Source of the DNA: Bacteroidaceae bacterium
GTDB taxonomy: Bacteria > Bacteroidota > Bacteroidia > Bacteroidales > Bacteroidaceae
Reading direction: 5' to 3'
DNA: 64,000 bases
Assembly (NCBI GenBank): GCA_017633615.1
Contig: JAGBPB010000058.1
Location: 1-64,000 of the forward strand
This document shows positions 17,356-26,839 of this stretch, one piece after another (the stretch's first letter is position 1; each line of letters opens with the position of its first letter). Made by a program: the position numbers and the translations under genes. The notes beneath the pieces were generated by a model, which had not been told where the DNA came from, searched no databases, and saw nothing but the letters and a program-made list of their open reading frames with translations.

Positions 17356-17703
17356 TTATAATGATTCAACTCTGTCTTTCCTGGGGAGTTTGGCGTTGAC
17401 CTCGTTGTAGGCGTGGCGGGTGAGTTTCTCTATGAGCGGACGATCCACATCGGCGTCCAGACGTATCTGGTTCCAGTATTTCTTGTTCCAGTGGAAAGCG
17501 CCTTCAATTGCGGCGTAATGGTCACGCAGTTCAAGCGCACGGTCAGGGTCACATTTTAGGACCACTATATCGGGTTTATCGAGCGTAATGCAGGCAAATA
17601 TCTTGCCTTTGAGGCGGAATACCACAACCGTATCGTCAAACGGCATATCCTCTGTTACCAGCGGCAGACTCAGGCAGTATTCGCGGAACAGTTCTATATC
17701 CAT
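17356..17703 (-). CDS. MmcQ/YjbR family protein
   Basis: The protein has 115 residues, the normal length for the MmcQ/YjbR family, a small CyaY-like fold with DNA-binding-like features and unknown biochemical role. Family features are EYCLSLPLVTEDMPFDDTVVVF at the start (broken here into parts), FACITLDKPDIVVLKCDP in the middle and HWNKKYWNQIRLD toward the end. It starts eight bases after msrC on the same strand, so the two are probably co-transcribed. Confidence 0.88.
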   Translation of the reverse strand: MDIELFREYCLSLPLVTEDMPFDDTVVVFRLKGKIFACITLDKPDIVVLKCDPDRALELRDHYAAIEGAFHWNKKYWNQIRLDADVDRPLIEKLTRHAYNEVNAKLPRKDRVESL

Positions 17704-17711
17704 AACGCGTT

Positions 17712-18179
17712 TCAGTTCAACAGTTTGACAATCTGCTCCAGGTAACTGGCGTCGGTCTCATCGAAAGTGTCCAGATACCTGCTGTCAATGTCAAGTACGG
17801 CCGATACCTTATCGGCCTTGAATACGGGAATCACTATCTCACTGCGGGACTCGCTGCTGCAGGCAATGTGTCCCGGGAACTTCTCCACATCGGGTACTAC
17901 AACAGTCTCGCGGCGTTGCCAGGACGCTCCGCACACTCCTCGGCCGAATGCTATCCTTGTACAGGCAATAGGGCCTTGGAAAGGTCCAAGTACCAGTTGC
18001 TCGGCGCCATCCTTATCGGCCCGCACAATATAGAATCCTGTCCACCAGAATCCCATAGTCTCATGGATCAGGGCAGTCAGATTAGCCATATTCGCAATCA
18101 GGTCAGTCTCTCCGTCCAACAATGCAGTGGCTTCTTTAAGTAACTGCGTGTATTTTTGCTCTTTCTCTGGGTCTGTCAT
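17712..18179 (-). CDS. msrC: Free methionine-(R)-sulfoxide reductase (GAF domain)
   Basis: The protein has 155 residues and is a single GAF domain. fRMsr reduces free L-methionine-(R)-sulfoxide using three cysteines and thioredoxin. All three are present: Cys73 in IACTRI, Cys83 in GRGVCG and Cys107 in HIACSSES. The WWTGFY and EIVIPVF segments also match the family. It is cytosolic and acts in oxidative-damage repair. It is divergent from the DUF5131 gene, with only 41 bases between the two starts, so both promoters must lie within or close to that gap. Confidence 0.93.
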   Translation of the reverse strand: MTDPEKEQKYTQLLKEATALLDGETDLIANMANLTALIHETMGFWWTGFYIVRADKDGAEQLVLGPFQGPIACTRIAFGRGVCGASWQRRETVVVPDVEKFPGHIACSSESRSEIVIPVFKADKVSAVLDIDSRYLDTFDETDASYLEQIVKLLN

Positions 18180-18220
18180 ATGCTACAAAATTACTACTTT
18201 TATGACAATTTTAAGTAAAT

Positions 18221-19063
18221 ATGGCGGAGCATTGGAGCATATATGCGGATTGGAACCCTTGGCATGGATGTACCAAGATAAGTCCTGGGTGCAAATACTG
18301 CTATGTATATAGGCAGGATGAGATGTACGGCAGCGAGATAGGCAGCAATCTGGCCCGCAAGACTGCCGCATTCAATCTGCCTGTAAAGCGTAAGCGTGAC
18401 CGTAGCTGGAAGATTGAGCCGGGAAAGGTGGTCTTTACCTGCTTTACATCTGATTTTCTGCTTAAGGATGCCGATGAGTGGCGCCGTGAGTGCTGGCAGA
18501 TGATGCGTGTGCGCAGTGACTTGTATTTCTACTTCTTTACCAAGCGCATAGACCGCTTCATGGAGTGTGTTCCTGATGATTGGGGCAGTGGCTATGACAA
18601 TGTGCTTGTGGGCTGTACTGTAGAGAACCAGCAGATGGCTGATTATCGTTTGCCTATTTTCAAGGAACTGCCCATAAAACATAAATCCATAATTGTATCG
18701 CCATTGATATCGGCTGTGGATATTTCACAGTATCTAGACTGCAGCATAGAGGAAGTGTCGGTTGGTGGAGAATCAGGTGTGGAGGCACGTCCGTGCAATT
18801 ATGACTGGATTCTGGATTTGAGGCGGCAATGTATAGAGAAGGATGTGCCGTTTCGTTTTCATCAGACCGGAGCCCGTTTCATAAAGGATGGCAAGGAGTA
18901 TTACATACGCCGTCCGTTCCAGCTTAGCCAGGCACACAAGGCAAACATCGACTACAAAATAGATAAATTCTACGTACCTGAAAAAGTAAAATTTGAGTGG
19001 AAGGAGTCCGATTACCGTCAGGAAGAGATTACAGCTTTCCTTCAAGCAGATGACATTCCCTAA
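18221..19063 (+). CDS. DUF5131 (phage Gp37/Gp68-like) radical-SAM-related protein
   Basis: The protein has 280 residues. The start has WNPWHGCTKISPGCKYCYVY with cysteines at 17, 24 and 27, the C-x6-C-x2-C cluster of the Gp37/Gp68 family, which is distantly related to radical SAM enzymes and DNA photoproduct lyases. Further motifs are KVVFTCFTSDFLL, FFTKRI, GCTVENQ and VGGESG, all typical. The substrate is unproven. It is common in phages and bacterial chromosomes. Its 3' end overlaps the convergent C10 peptidase gene by 35 bases. Confidence 0.88.
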   Translation: MAEHWSIYADWNPWHGCTKISPGCKYCYVYRQDEMYGSEIGSNLARKTAAFNLPVKRKRDRSWKIEPGKVVFTCFTSDFLLKDADEWRRECWQMMRVRSDLYFYFFTKRIDRFMECVPDDWGSGYDNVLVGCTVENQQMADYRLPIFKELPIKHKSIIVSPLISAVDISQYLDCSIEEVSVGGESGVEARPCNYDWILDLRRQCIEKDVPFRFHQTGARFIKDGKEYYIRRPFQLSQAHKANIDYKIDKFYVPEKVKFEWKESDYRQEEITAFLQADDIP

Positions 19064-20741
19064 AAGCTTTTTTATTCACCTTGGCTGGCTGGTTTAGAAC
19101 CTGCTGTAGAGAACGGCAGTTGTAGAAAGCATCTTCATCAATACGTATGGCGGAATGAGGCAGGGTAATGGTTCTGAGGTTTTGACAGTCTGCAAACATT
19201 CTGTTACCTACAACATTGTCATATTTTGTATGGTATGATATATAGATTCTTCCGGATGAGTCTCTCTCCAGAAACATATCTCCACGGTCATCCAATTTAT
19301 AGTTGACAATGGTTTTCCATTGTTTATCAGTTACATTGGACAGATTGTAGGTATAATTGAAGCTACTATTGTCCGGAGTGACCTCAGTTCCGGAAATAAT
19401 ATATCCGTCAGCATAAAAAACTGCATATGGAGATCCTCCCTTTATGGTCGCTCCAGACAAATCCAGATTCATAAGGGAACCTATACCTTTTGATGGGTTG
19501 TAAACATCAATGGCTCCGGCCATATTCCTGAGCAGCTTGATGTCATCTCCATTAATTGTCCCATTGACAGTAAGCGATGTCAGTCTTTTCCGGGATTCTG
19601 CATCAATCAGCGTTGAAAGCGTTCCGGGAACTAAAACGGTTATGGTATCTGACAAGGTCTCTTCCAAAGGGCTGATTCTTGTTAATATCTCATTGAAAGG
19701 TATTTTATTAGAGGATGTTGCGTCTGATGTAAGAGCCCTGAAAAAGCCATTGCAGCTACCATTCCAACCAAAATTAAGATGCAGATAATCCCGGTCATAT
19801 CCGTCGCAGACAAAGATATGATTCTGGCTGGCAACGATAACAGGCCTGTCATTGTTCAGTTCTGAGTATGTATTGGTTATCAGCTCCATATCGGAAACAT
19901 CGCTTATATTGAGGCATTGCGGGCTATAATTCCAATATGAGATCAAGGCCGATTTGAAATTGTTCAGACTGGTAGTGGAACTTGAGGAACTGACCGATGC
20001 TCCCAGGCTAGCTGCACAGTCAAGCATGAGATTGGCAAGATCAGCATCGGTTTCACTCCAATCAATAGGATGTTCGTTAAGGTTTACGCTGATTTTCTTG
20101 CCGGAGTTCAAATGCAGGAAACCGTTTTCAATGGGTTGTGTGTCAATATGATAGTAACTCAATATATGTGCCAAGGCAACAGGGCCGCAACCGGCTACGC
20201 ATCGGGTTTCATTATCGGCAGTTTCATCCATAGGAAAGAGATTATTGTAAGGTCCTTTCTGACCAAATCTTCTGTCTTCCAATAAGACATGCCCATTCTT
20301 GCTGCTGTCAACATGGACGCTGGTTATTTGTGTGCCGTCATAAATTGATTCAATTGACTTGAGTTCTTTAAGCAGATGGTCATAATTGTTGATAATTTGA
20401 GATAGTGTTATACTGCTCTCTGTGTCTTTGCTTTTCCATAATGGGGAGTCCAGACTGTATGCCAAAACAGGATAATCGAGATAAGATTCATATTGTTCTT
20501 TGGCAATAATGATAAATATCTTTTTCCTGTCATCAGAAAAACCAGCAAGTGTTTCAGTCCCGAATCTGTATTTCAAGCCCTCTGTTTCTGCCCCTTTATT
20601 CTGTAAGAACTCTTTAGCTGTAAACAATTCATGATCATATTGCGTGTTATTCTGGGCAGATGAATAAACCGGAGCTACAATCTTAAGAAAAGAAAGCAGG
20701 CAAATGACGGATAAAATGTATGTTCTCTTTAATGCTATCAT
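19029..20741 (-). CDS. Secreted C10 (streptopain-like) cysteine peptidase with leucine-rich tail
   Basis: The protein has 570 residues. A signal peptide (~1-29) is followed by a pro-region of ~130 residues. The peptidase domain shows the nucleophile Cys181 in RCVAGCGPVALAH, catalytic His308 in QNHIFVCDGY, and the FGWNG motif that forms the oxyanion/Trp region. The remainder (~370-570) has a domain of short beta segments and ends in a BspA-like leucine-rich repeat (LRTITLPHSAIRIDEDAFYNC), likely for binding host or cell-surface ligands. It is expected at the surface or outside the cell. The gene converges on and overlaps the DUF5131 gene. Confidence 0.85.
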   Translation of the reverse strand: MIALKRTYILSVICLLSFLKIVAPVYSSAQNNTQYDHELFTAKEFLQNKGAETEGLKYRFGTETLAGFSDDRKKIFIIIAKEQYESYLDYPVLAYSLDSPLWKSKDTESSITLSQIINNYDHLLKELKSIESIYDGTQITSVHVDSSKNGHVLLEDRRFGQKGPYNNLFPMDETADNETRCVAGCGPVALAHILSYYHIDTQPIENGFLHLNSGKKISVNLNEHPIDWSETDADLANLMLDCAASLGASVSSSSSTTSLNNFKSALISYWNYSPQCLNISDVSDMELITNTYSELNNDRPVIVASQNHIFVCDGYDRDYLHLNFGWNGSCNGFFRALTSDATSSNKIPFNEILTRISPLEETLSDTITVLVPGTLSTLIDAESRKRLTSLTVNGTINGDDIKLLRNMAGAIDVYNPSKGIGSLMNLDLSGATIKGGSPYAVFYADGYIISGTEVTPDNSSFNYTYNLSNVTDKQWKTIVNYKLDDRGDMFLERDSSGRIYISYHTKYDNVVGNRMFADCQNLRTITLPHSAIRIDEDAFYNCRSLQQVLNQPAKVNKKAFRECHLLEGKL

Positions 20742-20862
20742 TACGAGAAGATTTTTTGTGGGTGTCTTACTATCTGCTTATGTGTATCTTATCGACTATG
20801 ATAAATATCCTCAAATATATGTGTTTTATTGTGATTAATGGGGATGTTATTGCTAATTTATT

Positions 20863-20870
20863 TATCTTTG
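20863..20870 (+). promoter_or_regulatory. Bacteroidetes -7 box upstream of the YigZ-like gene
   Basis: TATCTTTG fits TAnnTTTG 13 bases before the ATG at 20884. No well-spaced TTTG -33 element is visible, so this is only a weak promoter call. The divergent region 20742-20883 shows nothing else clear. Confidence 0.4.
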
Positions 20871-20883
20871 ACATTTAAGAAAA

Positions 20884-21543
20884 ATGGTACAGGTTGACTC
20901 ATACTTGACGGTGAAGGGGGAAGTGCAGGCCCAGTTCGTGGAGCAGCGTAGCCGCTTCATATCTTTTATCTGGCACGTTACAACGGCCGACGAGGTCAAG
21001 GAACGTATTGCCGCACTCCAGAAAGAGTACTATGATGCCCGTCATATATGCTATGCCTATATACTTGGTGCTGAGCGGACAGACTGGCGTGCCAACGATA
21101 ACGGCGAGCCGTCAGGTACAGCAGGTAAACCTATTCTTGGACAGATAAACAGTGCCGGACTGACCGATGTGCTTATAGCTGTTGTCCGTTACTTTGGAGG
21201 CGTTAAGTTAGGTACATCCGGTCTCACCGAGGCATACCGTTTAGGCGCAACTCAGGTAATTGAGAAGGCTGAGGTTGTGACCGCATATGTGGAGCGTGAT
21301 GTGACAGTGCTGTTTACCTACAACATGATGAACGTAGTGATGAAAGCAGCCAAGGATCTGGATGTTCAGATGGGTACACAGGATTGGGGCGCATTCAATC
21401 ACGAACAGTCACAGCGCACGTTTGATTGTAAAATGGTCTTGAGGGCACGCCTTTCTGTGGCAGATGAGTTGGAGACAAAACTGCAAGCAATAGCCCGAAC
21501 GCAGCATGATCCGGAACTGTTGATTGTAAAAAACAAACAATAA
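20884..21543 (+). CDS. YigZ/IMPACT family protein
   Basis: The protein has 219 residues, normal for the family. The N-terminal UPF0029/IMPACT domain shows QRSRFISFIWHV, ARHICYAYILG, DNGEPSGTAGKPIL and VRYFGGVKLGTSGL, all diagnostic. The C-terminal ~70 residues form the DUF1949 ferredoxin-like domain. The E. coli relative is a dispensable protein with reported dipeptidase or nucleic-acid-related activity, and the true role is uncertain. It lies six bases before the alpha-glucuronidase gene, probably through simple co-transcription. Confidence 0.9.
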   Translation: MVQVDSYLTVKGEVQAQFVEQRSRFISFIWHVTTADEVKERIAALQKEYYDARHICYAYILGAERTDWRANDNGEPSGTAGKPILGQINSAGLTDVLIAVVRYFGGVKLGTSGLTEAYRLGATQVIEKAEVVTAYVERDVTVLFTYNMMNVVMKAAKDLDVQMGTQDWGAFNHEQSQRTFDCKMVLRARLSVADELETKLQAIARTQHDPELLIVKNKQ

Positions 21544-21549
21544 CCAGAT

Positions 21550-23643
21550 ATGAACAAGACAAGAATTATCTTTTGTGTTTCCATGGCATTGATGGCTATG
21601 GGTATCCAGTCCTGTAGCGGTGCGTCAAGGCCTGCCGATAATGATGGCCATAACCTTTGGCTGGGTGATATAACAGTTAAATCCGGACCTGCAGATATAG
21701 CTGCTTGGAAGATAGAGAGCAAGCGGATAGATCTTAATGCTCTTGGAATTAATGACATAGGCTTTGATGCAAGCGGAATATATAACAAATCTATAGGTGA
21801 TGAAGGATTCAGCATCAACTGTGTTGGAAATCATGTTGCAGTTACTGCCAATACCGATGCAGCCAAACTGTATGCCGTATTCTATCTTAAGAGGATGGCT
21901 GATTGCGGTGAACGTATAGGGGATAATTATCTTGTTACAGAGGTCCCTGCGTTCAGGTATCGTGTCCTGAACCATTGGGATAACCCTAATCTGACTGTGG
22001 AGCGCGGATATGCCGGCAAGTCACTCTGGAAATGGGAGGAACTGCCGGGTAAGATTCGTCCTGAGTATGAGGAGTATGCCCGTGCCAATGCGTCAATCGG
22101 CATAAACGGCACAGTGCTGAACAATGTGAATGCCGATGCCCGTATGCTCAGCCGTGAATATCTGGAAAAGGTTAAGGTGCTGGCCGATATTTTCCGTCCA
22201 TATAATATCAAGGTATATCTTTCACTGAACTTTGCTGCTCCCAAGCATCTGGCTGGCCTTAAGACGAGCGATCCTCTTGACAAAGACGTAATTAAATGGT
22301 GGAATGAAAAGGTGGCGGAGATTTACAGTATCATTCCTGACTTTGGAGGTTTTCTTGTAAAGGCAAACTCGGAGGGCCAGTCTGGCCCCCAGGACTACGG
22401 CCGTACCCATGCCGATGGTGCCAATATGATAGCCGATGCTCTGAAGCCCTATGGCGGCATCGTAATGTGGAGGGCATTCGTGTATGCGCCTGAGTCACCT
22501 GACCGTGCTAAGCAGGCTGTTGAGGAGTTTAAGCCTTTGGACGGTCAGTTTCGTGATAACGTGATTATCCAGATAAAGAACGGTCCGGTTGATTTCCAGC
22601 CGCGTGAGCCGTTCAGCCCGTTGTTCGGACAGTTGGAACATACCAATATCATGGCTGAGATGCAGATAACCCAGGAGTACCTGGGGCATAGCAACCATAT
22701 GGTCTATCTGCACCCCATGTGGAAGGAGTGCCTGGATTCAGATACCTATCAGAATGGTAAGGGCAGTACCGTTGCCGCTGAGACATTGGGTAAGGTGCAC
22801 GGCAACACTGCAATGAGTGCAATAGCCGGTGTTACAAACATTGGTGACAGCGTAAACTGGTGCGGACATCATCTGGCTCAGGCTAACTGGTATGCATTCG
22901 GCCGTATGGCATGGAATCCTGATTTGAGTTCAGAGCAGATTATAGATGAATGGCTTAAACAAACGTTTACAACTGATGAAAAGTTTGTGGAGCCGGTCAA
23001 GGAGATGATGCTTGCATCACGTGAGGCATGTGTGAGTTATGAGATGCCTTTGGGTCTGCATCACACATTCAAAGGCCCGGATCATTACGGCCCCGGTCCA
23101 TGGGACCGTTCGTCACGTCCTGACTGGGAACCTGCATATTATCACAAGGCTGCAGCCGATGGAGTGGGGTTTGACCGCACATCAAAGACCGGAAGTGATG
23201 CCGTTTCACAGTATCACGAGCCGCTCAAGTCACTTTATGACAATGTTGAGACCTGTCCGGAGAACCTTATTCTGTGGTTCCACCATCTGCCATGGGATTA
23301 TAAAATGAAAGACGGACATACCCTTTGGGAAGAATTGTGCTATACTTATCAGAGTGGAATAGATCAGGCCCGCGGGTTTATTGATACCTGGGAGAGCGTG
23401 GAGAAATATGTAGATCCGGTTCGCTACAGGCAGGTTCATGACAAGTTGGTGCGTCAGGCCAAGGATGCCATCTGGTGGCGTGATGCTACAATGCTCTATT
23501 TCCAGCAATATTCAAAGATGGATATTCCCTCTGATTGCACAAAACCGCAGCATACACTTGATGAATTGCGCCGTTTCCGCTTGGGTATATCCAACTATGA
23601 GACTCCTGCTCTTGAGAAATTGCCGGAATATACTCTGGAATAA
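21550..23643 (+). CDS. GH67 alpha-glucuronidase, lipoprotein
   Basis: The protein has 697 residues with a lipoprotein signal whose lipobox Cys is at position 22 (IQSC). GH67 enzymes remove 4-O-methyl-glucuronic acid from xylo-oligosaccharides. The family signature KNGPVDFQPREPFSPLFG and the following AEMQITQEYLG are both present, as are the N-terminal domain motif WDNPNLTVERGYAG and VNLNF-like sugar-binding strands. The lipid anchor suggests the periplasmic or outer face of the outer membrane. With the GH43 lipoprotein at 50670-52085 it points to xylan use, although the genes are not adjacent. Confidence 0.95.
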   Translation: MNKTRIIFCVSMALMAMGIQSCSGASRPADNDGHNLWLGDITVKSGPADIAAWKIESKRIDLNALGINDIGFDASGIYNKSIGDEGFSINCVGNHVAVTANTDAAKLYAVFYLKRMADCGERIGDNYLVTEVPAFRYRVLNHWDNPNLTVERGYAGKSLWKWEELPGKIRPEYEEYARANASIGINGTVLNNVNADARMLSREYLEKVKVLADIFRPYNIKVYLSLNFAAPKHLAGLKTSDPLDKDVIKWWNEKVAEIYSIIPDFGGFLVKANSEGQSGPQDYGRTHADGANMIADALKPYGGIVMWRAFVYAPESPDRAKQAVEEFKPLDGQFRDNVIIQIKNGPVDFQPREPFSPLFGQLEHTNIMAEMQITQEYLGHSNHMVYLHPMWKECLDSDTYQNGKGSTVAAETLGKVHGNTAMSAIAGVTNIGDSVNWCGHHLAQANWYAFGRMAWNPDLSSEQIIDEWLKQTFTTDEKFVEPVKEMMLASREACVSYEMPLGLHHTFKGPDHYGPGPWDRSSRPDWEPAYYHKAAADGVGFDRTSKTGSDAVSQYHEPLKSLYDNVETCPENLILWFHHLPWDYKMKDGHTLWEELCYTYQSGIDQARGFIDTWESVEKYVDPVRYRQVHDKLVRQAKDAIWWRDATMLYFQQYSKMDIPSDCTKPQHTLDELRRFRLGISNYETPALEKLPEYTLE

Positions 23644-23660
23644 ATATGGTTGAAACAAAG

Positions 23661-23699
23661 AAGCGTCGGGTAGGAGAGAGTTCCACTCGACGCTTTTTT
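23661..23699. terminator. Terminator between alpha-glucuronidase and the convergent barrel gene
   Basis: An 8-bp stem (23661-23668 with 23688-23695) with a long loop is followed by TTTTTTG. It lies between convergent genes. Confidence 0.7.
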
Positions 23700-23703
23700 G
23701 TAT

Positions 23704-26625
23704 TTATCGGCGGTAGTTTCCGCCACCACCACCGCGGTTTCCGCCACCACGGTTATTGTTTCCTCCGCGTCCGCGTTGTCCGCGACCGCCCTCCTCATCA
23801 TCCTGGATAAGCTTTCCGTTGAATATGTTCAGCTTATAGGTAAAGTGGAGCATGAAGTACTTATTGATGACATCGTACTCAGTATTGCTGCGGCTTGTCG
23901 CGGAAATGTTGCGTGAATAGTTCTTGCGCTTACCGAGTATGTCAAAGAACTGTACGGACAGTATGGCGGACTTGTTTTTGAGGAATGACTTCTGTATCTC
24001 TGCATTCCAGATAAGTTCATCTGTATTGTATGTGGCATCTTCATATCCGCGACGGCTGCTGTTGAAGAGGTCCATTGCTATGCGGATATTGTATGGCAGG
24101 TTGACATTACCGTTCATACCGTAATTGAAGTTCCATGTATCCATATTACCGGTAGGACGACGGTCATTGCGTGAGTGATTCAGGTTGACATCACCTGAAA
24201 GGGTTATTTCAACCTTCTCATCACGGAATGAGGCGGAAAGCCTTTCTGAGGGCACCAACTGTTTGGTGGTGGCTTTCATTGTCTCCTGGTTCTGGTACAG
24301 ATAACCTACCTGATTTGAATAATTGATACCGGTGCTGGAGTTGATAGTAAAACGCTGGTCCGGCAGTGTTATGTTACCGCCAATGTTACCGTTTATGTTC
24401 CAGTTGCCGTTTATGTTGTCAGGACGTGTGGTCTGTCCGCCGGTTTCTGCGTTATACTCCACACGGTTGCTGATGCTGTTGCTTGTAGTGCGGTAGCTCA
24501 TCCAAGCGGTGAAACTGTTCTGTTTATCAACATTATAAGTATTGAAGTTCAGATTGAAGTTGGTGGTAAAAGAGGGTTTCAGATTAGGGTTACCCTGAGT
24601 GATATTCAGCGGATTTGTGTTATCCGTTATGTCAAGCAGGTTGGTCATTGAGGGCTGTGAACTGTTTCCGTTTATGCGGAACCTTAAGTTTGTATGTTCA
24701 GTGAACATGTATCGGAAATCAAATGTGGGGTTCCAGTTAATGACATTCTGTATAGGTGTATGCAGTTTGCCCTGTGTGCGATATTTGAGTTCAGTATGTT
24801 GAGGCTGTATGCGAACGCCTGTGTTGAGACGGAACTTCTCACGGTTCACTCTCAGGCTTAACTGAATATCATGTCCCAATGTGGTATATTCAGAGTATTT
24901 ACTCAGAGCGGTATCTGCCGGGAATTGCTTATAGGTATCAATCTGCTCCATAAACTGATAACCCATATTGTCCAGAGAATATGTCTGGCGGTCATTTTCG
25001 TTCCAGTTGTAGTTTAAACGGTAGCTGAACTGCAGAAAAGCCTTGTTGAATACAGGTTCAGAATATATAACCTGTGCGCTGTAGTTGTTCCTGGCTGACG
25101 GCGTCTCTGTAAAGCGGTTACGGAGATCATCAGGCCTACCCGTCTGATAATACCTCGTGGTATTGTATGACCAGTTGTTGTTAGTTCCTTTGTTTATATC
25201 GGCCGACAGGCGCAGCGTGATATTGCGCCCCTTGTTGCCGAGCTTACGGTTAGCCTGGATTGAGCCACCTCCTGACAGGTTATCGTTCTCACCGTGTGAC
25301 TGACCGGTATTGCGGTTTACAAAAACACTGTTATATCCTGCGGTCTTGGCAGCAACGGTATCAAGCATATCAAACAGAGGATCATCCATATACTCATATG
25401 GATCAGAGTTATATGTAGCCGATGCACTCTCAGAATTGCTCTCTGACAATGATTTGTTCAGGTAAGGACGCAGAATAATGTTGGTCATGCTGTCCGGCCT
25501 CCATTCTACATAGAAATTGGCACGGTAACTGTTTGAGTTATTGGTGTTTTTGCTGAAGTTGTTTGAGAATGAGCTTGAAGAGCCAAAAAAACGCTCAGAG
25601 TTACCTTTCTGGCTGAAGACATTTTCCCTGTGCATCATGCTCAGATTGGCATTCACGTCAATCTTATCATTGGTGTAAGCGTAACTGGCTTCAATCTCCT
25701 GCGTGGTGTTTATACCACGGTTGTTGCCCCACTGACGGCCACCGTTACCTATACCCTGATCTATGACATTGTTGGCGTGGCCCCACAGGGTGAATGAATT
25801 ATGGTCAGTAAAACGGTTCACCATTACCTGACCGCTGTAAAGGTCATGCTTGCCGTAATCAGAACCGTAGGCAAGATCATATGTATTGAGCAGGCCGCCC
25901 TTCATCTCCTCTTTGGTATGGAGGTCAAACACCGTCTGCTCCTCACCGTCATCAATACCGGTAATACGAGCCAGATCACTCTTTTTCTCATATGTCTTGA
26001 GGCGGTCAATCACGTTGGCCGGCAGGTTCTCCAACAGCGTGGTTATATTCTCACCCAGATACTCCTTTCCGTTTATCAGGATCTGTGTCACAGCCTTTCC
26101 GTTAACGGTTATGTTACCGTCAGAATCCATATCCACTCCCGGCAATTTCTTTATAAGCTCCTGTATGGTGGCTGTCTCAGAAAGACGGTATGCGGCGCTG
26201 TTGAACACTATAGTGTCCTTGATGGCCTGCACCTTAGGAACTTCAGCTGTGATGGTTGTTTCGGCCAGCATTTTGGAGTCAGTAACCATCTTGATCTGCT
26301 GAATACGTACGTTTCTCTCAGACCTGGCTGTAAGACTCAGCTTGGTTTCACTATCCTTATATCCTATATAACTTACCTTGATTACATAGTTTCCGTTCTT
26401 TAGTCCGGATATTGAATATTTGCCGTCATTGTCAGTAACGGCACCCTTGGCCATGGAACTGTCAGGCAAAGAAAGAACCTGAACGGCTGCGATAGGCAGA
26501 GGTTCATTCATATCGCCGTCAAATACGGTTCCTGATATATTGTGATTGTTGATATTCTGTGCCGATGCACATACACAACCTGTTACAGCCAACAGGATAG
26601 TCCATATCTGCTTATAGGCTTTCAT
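23704..26625 (-). CDS. Outer-membrane beta-barrel protein with plug and Gly/Arg-rich tail
   Basis: The protein has 973 residues from the ATG at 26625, chosen because a signal peptide (ending CASAQ) follows directly; an upstream ATG at 26739 would add 38 residues before it. Residues ~28-110 form a carboxypeptidase-regulatory domain. Residues ~115-240 are the plug (NSAAYRL, KLPGVDMDSDGNITVNGK, TGIDDG). The rest is a barrel of the OMP_b-brl_3 type. Unusually, after the last strand (MLHFTYKLNIF) there is a ~35-residue extension, DDEEGG followed by Gly, Arg and Asn repeats. The plug is the closest relative here to that of the barrel-less protein at 4629. Confidence 0.85.
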   Translation of the reverse strand: MKAYKQIWTILLAVTGCVCASAQNINNHNISGTVFDGDMNEPLPIAAVQVLSLPDSSMAKGAVTDNDGKYSISGLKNGNYVIKVSYIGYKDSETKLSLTARSERNVRIQQIKMVTDSKMLAETTITAEVPKVQAIKDTIVFNSAAYRLSETATIQELIKKLPGVDMDSDGNITVNGKAVTQILINGKEYLGENITTLLENLPANVIDRLKTYEKKSDLARITGIDDGEEQTVFDLHTKEEMKGGLLNTYDLAYGSDYGKHDLYSGQVMVNRFTDHNSFTLWGHANNVIDQGIGNGGRQWGNNRGINTTQEIEASYAYTNDKIDVNANLSMMHRENVFSQKGNSERFFGSSSSFSNNFSKNTNNSNSYRANFYVEWRPDSMTNIILRPYLNKSLSESNSESASATYNSDPYEYMDDPLFDMLDTVAAKTAGYNSVFVNRNTGQSHGENDNLSGGGSIQANRKLGNKGRNITLRLSADINKGTNNNWSYNTTRYYQTGRPDDLRNRFTETPSARNNYSAQVIYSEPVFNKAFLQFSYRLNYNWNENDRQTYSLDNMGYQFMEQIDTYKQFPADTALSKYSEYTTLGHDIQLSLRVNREKFRLNTGVRIQPQHTELKYRTQGKLHTPIQNVINWNPTFDFRYMFTEHTNLRFRINGNSSQPSMTNLLDITDNTNPLNITQGNPNLKPSFTTNFNLNFNTYNVDKQNSFTAWMSYRTTSNSISNRVEYNAETGGQTTRPDNINGNWNINGNIGGNITLPDQRFTINSSTGINYSNQVGYLYQNQETMKATTKQLVPSERLSASFRDEKVEITLSGDVNLNHSRNDRRPTGNMDTWNFNYGMNGNVNLPYNIRIAMDLFNSSRRGYEDATYNTDELIWNAEIQKSFLKNKSAILSVQFFDILGKRKNYSRNISATSRSNTEYDVINKYFMLHFTYKLNIFNGKLIQDDEEGGRGQRGRGGNNNRGGGNRGGGGGNYRR

Positions 26626-26800
26626 GCGGGAATAAGTGCGGTTATTGACATTTCGATTTACAAATGTCGGCTTTCTTTCTGAGATATTATGAATTATGGA
26701 GTTAAGAAATCCTATTTTACGTTTTTTTGCAGCGTTCATGAATTTGTTTCTTTTGATTAAAAAATCTTTAATTATGTAATAGTGATTTGTAAAAACTGAT

Positions 26801-26808
26801 TATATTTG
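26801..26808 (+). promoter_or_regulatory. Bacteroidetes -7 box upstream of small barrel protein
   Basis: TATATTTG matches TAnnTTTG exactly, 31 bases before the ATG at 26840. A well-placed -33 TTTG is not obvious. This lies in the 214-base divergent gap 26626-26839, where nothing else was recognised. Confidence 0.55.
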
Positions 26809-26839
26809 CCTCACAAATTATTAATCAACAAAAAGGATT

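Noticed and set aside
18221..19063. Prophage remnant, because DUF5131 is a phage Gp37/Gp68 relative
   Set aside because: No other phage gene, integrase or attachment site surrounds it. The family is common in chromosomes.
23704..23800. CRISPR- or tandem-repeat-like pattern of GGT/GGC units
   Set aside because: It is the coding sequence of the Gly/Arg-rich protein tail, with no unique spacers.
25801..26403. Plus-strand 200-codon frame opposite the large barrel protein
   Set aside because: It is the shadow of the plug and barrel coding sequence and has no family resemblance.
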